Source: CANHEE01 sp043777755 (GTDB taxonomy: Bacteria; Bacteroidota; Bacteroidia; Chitinophagales; Saprospiraceae). From it: DNA of 15,956 bases. The stretch covers positions 1 through 15,956 of the forward strand of contig JAYWHK010000347.1 of assembly GCA_043777755.1 (NCBI GenBank), in the 5' to 3' direction. This document shows positions 8,501-15,103 of the stretch, one piece after another; positions within the stretch are counted from its first letter, which is position 1; every line of letters begins with the position of its first letter. The notes under the pieces are model-generated. The model ran no database searches. It saw only the letters and a program-made list of their open reading frames with translations, and had not been told where the DNA came from. A program made the position numbers and the translations under genes.

Positions 8501-9192
8501 CCGCAGGCTTGCTTAATGTAGAATGTGAGCATTGTCAAAAGTTTGGAAATTGTCTTCCATACATTACAGAACCCGAAGCGACGGATTTTAATGGAGATTG
8601 TAAATTGTTTGGTTTAATTGGCAGTGATGATTCAGGTGCAATGTTTAAAACAGATTTTTCTACAACTTTTGCACCAGAATGTAATTGTGAGCAAATGATA
8701 GAAGCGGGTTATCAAGGCGTACCGACTTCTGTTCACGCACAATTCAGAGCTGCCTATTATGCCATGAGAGCAGATGATTTTAATATGGAAAGGGTTTTAG
8801 AAGCCTTCACGCAAATTGCACAATTGCCCATTATAGAAAATGGAGAAGGCGGTAAATTGTGTGAACAATACATTCGTTACGCAAGAGCAATTGTAGATAT
8901 TTATCCTGATGAAAATGGACATTTTGGAGCTAAAATCCAAAAAACACCAACATCAAGCATCAGAATCTACCCGAATCCTGCCACTGAGCGCATCAATATC
9001 ACCATGCCAAAAGGTAATTTTGACATCAGTATTATGGACAATCAAGGTAGAAATGTACTGAAAATGAACAGCGAATCCGAAACAACCATCAATACAAATA
9101 ATTGGTTGTCAGGAATTTACCATGTTTCGTTGAGAAATACAGCTACTGGCGAGCAAGAAGTGCAGAAAGTAGTGGTGATGAAAATGGATTAA
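5503..9192 (+). CDS. 3' part of the same protein: esterase domain, beta-helix repeats, type A T9SS sorting domain
   Basis: Authentic sequence resumes at about 5542; the 13 codons before it are out of frame for the protein. In joined numbering (1451 residues) the nucleophile elbow GASMGG places the likely catalytic serine at residue 272, DSPHKGAN starts at 302, and a later FTFMPTVSALDIN motif is typical of Bacteroidota lipase/esterase-like proteins; the catalytic His and acid are not assigned with certainty. From about 655 come many short beta-helix turns (NNGGTLRI, TGGKLIL, GGQLAI, GGKLIL), then Asn-rich right-handed beta-helix sequence to about 1110. The C-terminus (about 1375-1451, IRIYPNPATERINI, then WLSGIYHVSL) is a type A sorting domain for type IX secretion. 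The substrate is unknown; an extracellular ester, lipid or polysaccharide ester is plausible. It ends at the terminator at 9211. Confidence 0.75.
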   Translation: MIWFYWIFEMAQNYMQANGELLITLLKRLKNARSADNNGILHPISVIGASMGGQVAKYALAKMEKESPNDFCTNNYIAFDSPHKGANISISIQAMLEMLHRAGKSDRWETALLRPAARQLLYNHLANNAQLTINNWGTVPVSPAVNNTVPPTFNHREDWLNTLASYGNYPTKSRKTAIACGNINAVPLPWKNDTDNKMFGMQIFSNGKKLPSPQPFGYVGQMHLFSTETSKNNAHVGYINTLNPPYVSINNFDTHGCCGEGNILFAGAIPGSFANVLGNDIPIAYHSSIIRTKAGVNLANWDAAPGCTRNDLIDTEAEFRGQFPTGGDPELTIFKNVKDFTFMPTVSALDINWTMDNANMYKNIFDAKIIQNKLTPFEAFYAPATANLRHVEITKEMKDTLVAWITENERDLVSLPNSKGANYNFGFAKRWIPSVSINNGGTLRINNEGATAYGGGKSSYDAEYDTYLFDCGSATLNVNTGGKLILGSDNSSKSGIIKVANSSNLVLAGGVVKLQKNSKLIIEQGGKAYFNAGTIDLRDNSKIIVQSGGQLAIKSTAQINLFNNSQIIVELGGKLILESPNTITFNGDGTGTPVIIYGELVAKTPVKMLNDAYFRFEKGNTVTVPQGGTLSIQGSAQTTRMIEIVADAKIALTQRSIDFKQGKINYFQNAKIELKNADQVRFYNINAEEIGKTTHSARALLLDAPNIVSLNNSNFTKFYAAVEAKKQTQGYVRATSCAFVFNRYGINAIEVNYVNVSSSTFTQNQIGLAGSNTASYYVNASTFVDNDYGMDLLNTFASSYLQVGNSQIRENHFVGVRLKSIPYAIFTNTLIENHNRDFANALFGQLEQTTNPYDYDFSCYENSVPNFDSECRGVSATNDCNIIMQEGTVVRSNSIGVFSEGSSNNNSSISLDCATFDDNGAGIKGLYTEILADVYSVVPHTSNFTRPNNFILGNGLYLFDMGYYFKNLPKSAILLTGNYWNAKNQGLSPDPSTMNFFSQAAGLLNVECEHCQKFGNCLPYITEPEATDFNGDCKLFGLIGSDDSGAMFKTDFSTTFAPECNCEQMIEAGYQGVPTSVHAQFRAAYYAMRADDFNMERVLEAFTQIAQLPIIENGEGGKLCEQYIRYARAIVDIYPDENGHFGAKIQKTPTSSIRIYPNPATERINITMPKGNFDISIMDNQGRNVLKMNSESETTINTNNWLSGIYHVSLRNTATGEQEVQKVVVMKMD
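5538..5541 (+). other. Probable single-base frameshift site
   Basis: The reading frame that carries the signal peptide and first hydrolase strands shifts here to the frame that carries the GASMGG motif. GGC-GCA-GAA-CTA in the first frame becomes GGC-GCA-GAC-TAT-ATG if one A is removed, restoring a family-like NGADYMQANG. There is no slippery heptamer with a downstream pseudoknot, so programmed frameshifting is less likely than a mutation or a sequencing/assembly error. Confidence 0.7.
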
Positions 9193-9210
9193 GGAATTTT
9201 TAGCCAACAA

Positions 9211-9243
9211 AAAAGCCATCTTGTACAAGACAAGATGGCTTTT
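9211..9243. terminator. Bidirectional intrinsic terminator
   Basis: A perfect 14-bp stem (9211-9224 with 9230-9243, core AGCCATCTTGT) and a 5-nt loop is flanked by an A-tract on the left and a T-tract on the right. It can therefore stop transcription from both directions. It lies between the convergent stop codons of the esterase (9192) and the NlpC/P60 gene (9272). Confidence 0.9.
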
Positions 9244-9271
9244 TAATTTTGTTCATTGACTGACTTACATT

Positions 9272-9826
9272 CTAAGAACGAGTAACAAAAACGTCACGAG
9301 CGAAAAGGATTTTCTTTTTCCAATAGTCAGATTGACTGACATTTTCGACAACGACGCCACGTGTATTCGTGCTGTGAACTACTGTAAGTCCATTTTCGTT
9401 ATTTTCAACTAATAATGCAACGTGGCTGATTCTTCCTTTTCTACCGAAAAAAATCAAATCGCCAGGTTGTGCATTTTCAATGCTCACTTTTGCGCCTTGT
9501 TTGGCTTGCGTTGATGAGCCAGGAGAAATTTTAATTTTGTACTCTCCCATCACGTAGCTGGTAAAACCAGAACAATCAAAACCTTTTCTTGGGTCAGAAG
9601 TTGCGTAGCGGTATTTGTGACCGACGTAATTCTGCGCCCAACCAGTTATATTTGTTCGTAGCTGTACTTCCTCAGCATCAATATAACGCTTCATGTTCTC
9701 AGGAACAGCAGCTGTTTTAGTGATTTTAACGCTTCGGTCAGCCTTACGCATAACATTACACGAGGTTGTTAAGAGGAACGATGATGCTATTGCAATCGCA
9801 CACAGTTTCAATCCGTTTTTTGTCAT
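9272..9826 (-). CDS. NlpC/P60-family cell-wall peptidase lipoprotein
   Basis: The 184-residue product starts with a lipoprotein-type signal sequence (basic MTKNGLK, hydrophobic core, LLTTSC with Cys23 as the probable lipidated residue; Thr at -3 is slightly unusual). The rest is a compact NlpC/P60 domain, a papain-like cysteine peptidase fold that usually cleaves D-Glu/meso-diaminopimelate-type bonds in peptidoglycan stem peptides. All three catalytic positions are visible: Cys85 in FDCSGF, His135 in ISHVALL and His151 in VVHSTN. The PGDLIFF motif at about 121-127 is also diagnostic. It resembles the Spr/MepS-type hydrolases of the periplasmic face. It is a single gene, convergent with the esterase and ended by the shared terminator at 9211-9243. 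No TAnnTTTG promoter was recognised upstream. Confidence 0.9.
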   Translation of the reverse strand: MTKNGLKLCAIAIASSFLLTTSCNVMRKADRSVKITKTAAVPENMKRYIDAEEVQLRTNITGWAQNYVGHKYRYATSDPRKGFDCSGFTSYVMGEYKIKISPGSSTQAKQGAKVSIENAQPGDLIFFGRKGRISHVALLVENNENGLTVVHSTNTRGVVVENVSQSDYWKKKILFARDVFVTRS

Positions 9827-10362
9827 TGCTTCAGGTTGTTTTTTGGATTTTATGAATTGTTACGTGAAACGGCTGAACATGATAAATCCCGTCAGCTTCA
9901 TTCCGCTTGGCAATTCTGTTTATAAAAAAATGCTCTAAATTTTATTTGACTCGTAAGAAAAAGTCAAACTGGGTTGTGTAATTATCGTGAGCAAGTTTTG
10001 GTTTGAATGCATAACATTTTTTCCCGAGCCACTTTTGACGGTGACTTTAATCAGGACAAATTGAAGAATAAAATAATTTATTCTGGTAATAAAACAAACC
10101 TTCGTAAAGATTTGTTTTGAGTTTTTTTCGATGCAAAAAGCATCGAAAAACGGGACGGTTAGGTAGTTAAGAAATCAAAGTGTCGTAATACAAAAACACT
10201 ACTTTGATTGATTGGACTTGCAAAGATTGTAAAAATATCTGATAATCATGCTCTTTTATAATCTTTTTTTTATAATTTAACATTTGAGTAGTATTTTATA
10301 AAAAAATAAATAAACTATAAAATGCTGATTATCAATTATTTAAGCATTGAAAACATTATATG
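9827..10362. other. Gene-free spacer with several inverted repeats
   Basis: No credible coding sequence was found. Inverted repeats are TTTGACT/AGTCAAA (9945-9951 and 9962-9968), AAAACAAA/TTTGTTTT (10091-10098 and 10111-10118), the 11-bp hairpin at 10124-10150 and AATCAAAGT/ACTTTGATT (10173-10181 and 10201-10209). Around 9972-10050 there are short similarities (GTGTAATTA, GCATAACA) to the structured region at 3855-3930, possibly a decayed relative. From about 10250 to 10360 the DNA is very AT-rich. The spacer holds the leader of the NlpC/P60 gene and the 3' end of the amidase transcript. Confidence 0.4.
10124..10150. terminator. Candidate terminator hairpin
   Basis: TTTTTCGATGC (10124-10134) pairs perfectly with GCATCGAAAAA (10140-10150) around a loop of five A. 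Flanking T and A runs are partly inside the stem, so an intrinsic terminator is possible. It lies on the minus-strand path between the amidase gene (stop at 10363) and the NlpC/P60 gene, about 210 nt past the amidase stop, where it could separate the two transcripts. Confidence 0.4.
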
Positions 10363-11148
10363 TTAAAATTTTGTTAAAAAAGAGTCTTGGTCTTTTAAAA
10401 ATGGAAATTTTTGTCGAAAATTCGCTTGCGAGGTAGCATCTAAGGCAAGTAGTTTTACGTCAATTTCGTTTTTCTTTTCATACAAAACATGACCTTCACA
10501 ATTCACTGCGCAGCTCTCTCCATTGTACAGATTTCCATTGGGATCAGTGCCAACAATATTTACACCAATACAATAGCTTTGATTTTCGATTGCTCGTGCT
10601 GCAATAAGCGTTTTCCAAGCATGGATTCGGCGGTTGGGCCAATTGGCGATGTATATCAGCAAATCATAATTTTCGGTATTTCTACTCCATACGGGGAAAC
10701 GCAAATCGTAACAAATCAGCGGACAGATTTTCCAACCTTTCCACTCTACGATTAGTTTTTCTGTTCCTGCCGTATAATTTTCATGCTCACCAGCCAACGT
10801 AAAAAGGTGGCGTTTGTTGTAGGTAAGTACCGTTCCATTAGGCTGAACCCAATGCAAACGGTTGAAATATTGTCCGTTTTCTTCCACTATAAAAGAACCG
10901 CAAAGCGCAGCATCATACTCAAAAGATTTCGTTTTCATCCAAGCTAAGGTCGGGTTATAATTTCCTCTTTCAGCCAAACGCACAGCATCCATCGAAAAAC
11001 CCGTTGTGAACATTTCAGGTAAAACGATTAGGTCTAATTTTCGACCACTCAATGCTTTTAGTTTTAAATCAAAAGCCTTTAAGTTTTCGGTTTTATTTTC
11101 CCAGACGAGGTTCGCTTGCAACAATGCGACGTTTAATATTTCTTGCAT
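10363..11148 (-). CDS. Nitrilase-superfamily omega-amidase (YafV/Nit2-like)
   Basis: Read from the ATG at 11148 the protein has 261 residues, the normal length for this family; an upstream TTG at 11205 would add 19 residues lying across the promoter and is rejected. The catalytic triad of carbon-nitrogen hydrolases is visible: Glu45 in LPEMFTTGF, Lys112 in YNKRHLF and Cys146 in ICYDLRFP, with Glu121 in GEHENY as the usual fourth residue. The combinations PEMFTTGFSM, KRHLF and CYDLRFP are typical of omega-amidases, which hydrolyse 2-oxoglutaramate or 2-oxosuccinamate to the 2-oxoacid and ammonia, a repair or salvage step linked to glutamine transamination and methionine salvage. It is cytoplasmic. 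It is divergent from the membrane protein at 11304, with separate promoters. Confidence 0.88.
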   Translation of the reverse strand: MQEILNVALLQANLVWENKTENLKAFDLKLKALSGRKLDLIVLPEMFTTGFSMDAVRLAERGNYNPTLAWMKTKSFEYDAALCGSFIVEENGQYFNRLHWVQPNGTVLTYNKRHLFTLAGEHENYTAGTEKLIVEWKGWKICPLICYDLRFPVWSRNTENYDLLIYIANWPNRRIHAWKTLIAARAIENQSYCIGVNIVGTDPNGNLYNGESCAVNCEGHVLYEKKNEIDVKLLALDATSQANFRQKFPFLKDQDSFLTKF

Positions 11149-11164
11149 AAATGAAAAATTTTGC

Positions 11165-11172
11165 CAAAGGTA
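11165..11172 (-). promoter_or_regulatory. -7 element for the omega-amidase gene
   Basis: On the minus strand this reads TACCTTTG, an exact TAnnTTTG match. The expected start of transcription is near 11158-11160, only about 10-12 nt before the ATG at 11148, so the mRNA would have almost no leader. The -33 element is unclear. The position makes the TTG at 11205 unusable and supports the 11148 start. Confidence 0.5.
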
Positions 11173-11226
11173 GTGTTTATTTTTAGGTTTTAGAATCAAT
11201 AACAAGGTTTTGCAGTTAAAAATGTT

Positions 11227-11254
11227 TTTGTTTTACTTTTTCTCTGTACATTTG
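11227..11254 (+). promoter_or_regulatory. Promoter for the membrane protein gene at 11304
   Basis: TTTG at 11227-11230, 16 nt of spacer and TACATTTG at 11247-11254 form a Bacteroidota sigma-A promoter with a slightly short spacer. The transcript would start near 11261, downstream of the TTG at 11259, which therefore cannot be the start codon; the ATG at 11304 then has a leader of about 43 nt. Confidence 0.55.
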
Positions 11255-11303
11255 TTCATTGTTGGCGAAAACTCTTACTTCCGTTCAGCTTAAAAAACAA
11301 AAA

Positions 11304-12839
11304 ATGTTGAGCAAACTACTTTATTCCCTTGCGCTGTACATCGTTGTATTGGCTTTTCATGGTTATACTTTTGGAGAGAATGACCAAATCGAACAATTGT
11401 CGTATAGCAATTATTTGATAGACAATTCATTGTATATCAGCGATTTGTACATACAAAGTATGGCGAAAAACGTTCCGAATGAGCGTTATTCGGTGGCATT
11501 GTTGTTGTCTTTTTTTGGAAAAAAAAATTTAGAATGGGCTGTTTTTTTGCTGCATTTTGGTTTTTCACTGGCTTTGTTTTTAGGACTTTTCAACATTGCA
11601 AAGCGTTACATCAAACAAGAAGGCTGGATTTGGATTGCGCTTTTAGTACTTTTTCTTCCGATGTACAAATTCAATTTGGGTGGCAATGATTTGTATTACA
11701 ATGAGTTGCTTTCGAGCAATATGTCAAAAGCAGTTGGCGTTTGGGCGGTCTTGTTTTTTTTAAGGGAAAAATATAATTTTTTTGCAGGATTGGCAATTGT
11801 GGCGACTTTGCTTCATCCGTTGGCAGGTTTGCAAGTTTTTTGTTTGTGTTTTGGAGCTTATGTGATTAATCTTGTTTTTTTTGAAAAAAAATGGAATTTT
11901 GAAATACATAAATCATTTGTAATCAATTGTTTGTTGTATATTTTACTGGCTGGTTCTTGGTTGTTTTTACTGTTAAAAAATTTTAGTGCAGCGAATATTA
12001 GTGCAGCGGAATTTTTTGAATTTATCCAATTCAGGGCAGCGCATCATTTTATCCCTTCGGCTTTTGGGCAAAAAAATTACATTGTGATGAGCGTTTTATT
12101 GGCGTTTGGATTGTATTTTTTTTACAAAAAAGAAAAAAAAGTATTTGGTATTTTCTTGACGAGCATCATCGTTGCTATATTATATAGTATATGGACGGAA
12201 GGTTTTAAATCTCCGCTATTTTTTCCAACGCAGTGGTTCAAAACGACGATATGGCTAAAAGCGTTTGCAATTTTGGCGATTTTTTCTTGGATTTCGGAAA
12301 GGACTTTTTTTCAGTTCATTATTTTTTTTAATTTTATCAATATTGGAAAAACCTTGTTGCTGAGTTTGTCGCTGTATTGTTTTTTTCAACTAAAAAACCC
12401 AAGCGGACGTTTTGCAAATAAGACATACAGTTTGCCAAATAAAAATTACCAATCTCGAAATGATATTTCTATTACCTTGAAAATCAAGTATTTAATTCCG
12501 AAAAATGCTGTTTTTGTACAAGCTGCGAGTTTGACAAGTTTGAAATTTTTTAGCGAAAAAAGTAGTTTTGTTGATGTAAAAGCAAATGTACAAACCAAAG
12601 ATGGTTTTAAGAATTGGTATGAACGAGTGCAAAAAGTATATCAATTGAACCTTGCGAATCGGGATTTTTCTAAAAGCCTTTTTGTGCAAGCCGATGAAAA
12701 ATTTTACCAATTGCGAGAAAATGATTTTTTAAGTTTAAAAAAAGAAGGCGTGACACATATTTTGACAAAAAAAACGCATCAATTGAATTTTTCTAAGATT
12801 GTAGAAAATGAAGAATATGTTGTGTATGCCATTTTCTAA
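11304..12839 (+). CDS. Polytopic membrane protein, GT-C/DUF6798-like
   Basis: From the ATG at 11304 the protein has 511 residues. It has about nine or ten hydrophobic segments, beginning at roughly 3-20 and 73-95 and ending by about 372, then a soluble C-terminal part of about 130 residues. The first loop holds the acidic motif HGYTFGENDQIEQL (about 19-32), in the place where GT-C glycosyltransferases carry catalytic acidic residues. The C-terminal pattern LIPKNAVFVQAA, then FFSEKSSFVDVKA, then NWYERVQKVYQL resembles the tail of DUF6798-type membrane proteins as I recall them. A role in lipid-linked sugar transfer or another envelope process is an inference from topology. It stands alone, divergent from the amidase and convergent with the gene at 13218. 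Long T-runs in the coding strand reflect its Phe-rich membrane segments. Confidence 0.72.
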   Translation: MLSKLLYSLALYIVVLAFHGYTFGENDQIEQLSYSNYLIDNSLYISDLYIQSMAKNVPNERYSVALLLSFFGKKNLEWAVFLLHFGFSLALFLGLFNIAKRYIKQEGWIWIALLVLFLPMYKFNLGGNDLYYNELLSSNMSKAVGVWAVLFFLREKYNFFAGLAIVATLLHPLAGLQVFCLCFGAYVINLVFFEKKWNFEIHKSFVINCLLYILLAGSWLFLLLKNFSAANISAAEFFEFIQFRAAHHFIPSAFGQKNYIVMSVLLAFGLYFFYKKEKKVFGIFLTSIIVAILYSIWTEGFKSPLFFPTQWFKTTIWLKAFAILAIFSWISERTFFQFIIFFNFINIGKTLLLSLSLYCFFQLKNPSGRFANKTYSLPNKNYQSRNDISITLKIKYLIPKNAVFVQAASLTSLKFFSEKSSFVDVKANVQTKDGFKNWYERVQKVYQLNLANRDFSKSLFVQADEKFYQLRENDFLSLKKEGVTHILTKKTHQLNFSKIVENEEYVVYAIF

Positions 12840-13217
12840 AAAAGTAGTACTGTCCTGTCCTGAAATAGGTTGACAAAAAAAGCCATTATTCACGGGATGA
12901 AATTTTCACAACAACTGTTATAAGTAGCTGGTTTTCAATACTTAGCGGGCTTTTTACACCCTTTTATCGGATGTTTTCGATTTGCTTGTTTTGCGTTCTT
13001 AATACAGGATAACATTTTTTCAAAAAGGGGGCTATTTAAACCCGTGTAACGGCGAAATTTTTGCCGTGCAGCTTATTTTTACTTTTTCCCAACTCATTGC
13101 TAAATTTTTTATACTTTTTAGCAATTTTTAGTCCAAAAATTAACCAATTCATTTTCAATGAATTAACCATAAAATTTTTATTTTATACATTTCGTCTATT
13201 GTAAAAATATTAAAATT
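12840..13217. other. Gene-free spacer between convergent genes
   Basis: The left part holds a probable insertion-sequence remnant (12851-13015). To its right, ACGGC (13049-13053) and GCCGT (13063-13067) form a small hairpin around an A/T core, and 13080-13217 is AT-rich with no recognisable feature. No intrinsic terminator is evident for either flanking gene. Confidence 0.4.
12851..13015 (-). mobile_element. Probable decayed insertion-sequence end
   Basis: TGTCCTGAAATAGGTTGAC at 12856-12874 resembles, from memory, the terminal inverted repeats of IS3/IS481-type elements common in Bacteroidota. The first five bases are duplicated (TGTCCTGTCC, 12851-12860). Just inside, on the minus strand, a 26-codon open frame at 13015-12935 is rich in Lys and Ala (NAKQANRKHPIKGCKKPAKY), like the basic tail of a transposase. 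No second terminal repeat and no catalytic DDE region are present, so only one end would survive. The direction inferred is that the lost transposase was transcribed leftward. Confidence 0.35.
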
Positions 13218-14975
13218 TTAACTCCTCAACAACATCACGCTACCTGTTTTATTGAAAGGGACAGGATGTCCACAAGCATCAATAGAAGCTCTGATTTGCC
13301 AAAAATATACTTCAGGATTGAGTTTTTTCCCTCTAAAAGTTCCGTCCCAAGTTTCGTTGGCATCATTGCTATAATACAGCAAATTTCCTTGTTTATTGTA
13401 AATATACATCTGGAAATCAAGCAACGGAAGGGCTGGAAAAATCTTATAGCCAATATTTTCAGTATTTTTACTGTCAGTATTAAAAATTGTTGGCGCATAA
13501 AAACGCTCTTCTCTGATAAGGTCAAAACTATCAACAATATTGATGTATCTTTTTTCTAAAAAACATTCTCCTTTTGCTTCAACCCATGTTTGTTTTGATT
13601 GAACAAAGGTTCTTTCTGGCTCATTAGAACCGTCACTCCAACGATAAAGCACCGTTCCTGCCTCTTTGTCTTTTACTGTTGCATCAATAATCAAAGGTTT
13701 GTCGTGGCTACAAAAATTATACTCCGTGTCTAAATTCCATTCAAAGTTTTTACGCCAAGGAATCGTAACTTTTGTAGCGGATTTACAGCCTTTGCTGTCT
13801 TTTACACTGAGCGTATAAACTCCTACTTTAAGATTTTCAAAATTTATAGTACTCTGATAATCAGTATTATCAAGAGAAAAAGTATAAGGTTGGTTTCCAC
13901 CAGTCATTGCTCCAATACTAAGGCTTCCATTAGCAAGCGGGTCGCAAGCACCTTGTATGCTTGTCGTAAATCGAATTGAATCTTGCTTGCTTACTTTGAT
14001 TTTGATTTCGTCAAAACAGCCATTTGCAGCCAGCTTACTTTTCAAAGTAAAAATCCCTGTTTCGCAAAGCTGCGTATTCAAAGCGGTTGTAAATGCTTGA
14101 TTCTTAGCATCGTTCCAAATAAAAGTAGCTTCTTTTTCGTACAAACACTTAACAGCAGAAGAAACGCAATAGGGCGTTGTACATTTCAGCTGATAGTCTT
14201 TGACACCTGACAACTCTGGTTTGCGAAAATCGCCTTTGATTTCCACGGAATCTACACTTTCACAAACACCTTGTTTGAGTTTAAAAAAATATTTTCCAAC
14301 TTTGTTGGCATAAAGTTGCAGTTCTGACGAAATGGTTTTTTTATCAAAAATCCATTCGTAGCTCATTTCTTTTTGAGGTGTCGTAGGTTGCAATTTAACC
14401 GCTTTCACGGCGCAAGTCAGCAAAGCATCTTTGCCAGCTTCGGCTTGCTCGATTTTTTTATCGTCAATCACTTGTACCGTATCGTAAGTAGCACATTTTC
14501 CTTTAAAAACTTCTACTATATAAAGACCCGTTTTATTTACTTTTATATTGCTGCTATTGGATTTAAAATTGTCTGGTCCTTTGATAAAAATACCAAATCC
14601 TGTTCCTGGATTTTTAATATTGATTACTGCCGAAGGGAACAAACAAGTGAGTGTGCGAAGGTTTTCTCCCGCATCAGCTTGTGGTATTGTTTTATTGTCA
14701 AAAATAGTTACTTCATCGGTCAGCGTTTGTCCTTGATAACTTGCTGTTAATGTATAAATTCCTGATACACAAATCGTTGGCGTGATATTTTTACTGTAAA
14801 AACCTTTTTTATCTGTCCAAAAAAAAGTCCAATCACTACTTGGAATTTTTCCATCTAACACGACACAATCCTTCAAGCAGGTGAGTTCTTTGTCAGCTCC
14901 GCCACTAAAACCTTGTTGCGCATGGTTTTTGCTAAATAAAAACAACAAAATAAAAGTAAATAGAACTCTTTGCAT
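13218..14975 (-). CDS. Secreted SprB-repeat protein with type B (CHU_C) T9SS sorting domain
   Basis: The 585-residue product starts with a Sec signal peptide (MQRVLFTFILLFLFSKNHA, cleavage before QQG). Residues about 30-325 hold several Cys-containing Ig/PKD-like modules of about 75-80 residues, two introduced by similar strings (ADAGENLRTLTC near 100, AEAGKDALLTC near 175). Residues about 330-405 form a SprB repeat (GACDPLANGSLSI, GGNQPYTFSLD, LKVGVYTLSVKDSKGC), a module named after the Flavobacterium gliding adhesin. The end, from about 490, is a CHU_C domain (FYAPTIFNTDS, MYIYNKQGNLLY, ETWDG, LNPEVYFWQI), predicting export through the type IX system and attachment at the surface. No enzymatic motif is visible, so adhesion or structure is likely. 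A consensus promoter lies at 15005-15035, shared in a divergent region with the serine acetyltransferase gene. Confidence 0.85.
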   Translation of the reverse strand: MQRVLFTFILLFLFSKNHAQQGFSGGADKELTCLKDCVVLDGKIPSSDWTFFWTDKKGFYSKNITPTICVSGIYTLTASYQGQTLTDEVTIFDNKTIPQADAGENLRTLTCLFPSAVINIKNPGTGFGIFIKGPDNFKSNSSNIKVNKTGLYIVEVFKGKCATYDTVQVIDDKKIEQAEAGKDALLTCAVKAVKLQPTTPQKEMSYEWIFDKKTISSELQLYANKVGKYFFKLKQGVCESVDSVEIKGDFRKPELSGVKDYQLKCTTPYCVSSAVKCLYEKEATFIWNDAKNQAFTTALNTQLCETGIFTLKSKLAANGCFDEIKIKVSKQDSIRFTTSIQGACDPLANGSLSIGAMTGGNQPYTFSLDNTDYQSTINFENLKVGVYTLSVKDSKGCKSATKVTIPWRKNFEWNLDTEYNFCSHDKPLIIDATVKDKEAGTVLYRWSDGSNEPERTFVQSKQTWVEAKGECFLEKRYINIVDSFDLIREERFYAPTIFNTDSKNTENIGYKIFPALPLLDFQMYIYNKQGNLLYYSNDANETWDGTFRGKKLNPEVYFWQIRASIDACGHPVPFNKTGSVMLLRS

Positions 14976-15004
14976 TTTAGATAAAAAAAATTACAATAAT
15001 TTAA

Positions 15005-15035
15005 CAAAGATAATACCTTCTTTTTAGAAATCAAA
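15005..15035 (-). promoter_or_regulatory. Consensus Bacteroidota sigma-A promoter for the gene at 14975
   Basis: On the minus strand, TTTG (15035-15032), exactly 19 nt and TATCTTTG (15012-15005) give a full match to the phylum consensus. Transcription should begin near 15000, with a leader of about 25 nt before the ATG at 14975. Confidence 0.75.
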
Positions 15036-15103
15036 CGTCATAATAACTATTCTTTCGTTTTAGCGTATAAAATTCGATAAAATGGACAAATTTTATTAAA
15101 AAT

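Noticed and set aside
9693..9938. 81-codon plus-strand open frame over the NlpC/P60 start
   Set aside because: It is antisense to the signal-peptide region of a well-supported gene and has no family features.
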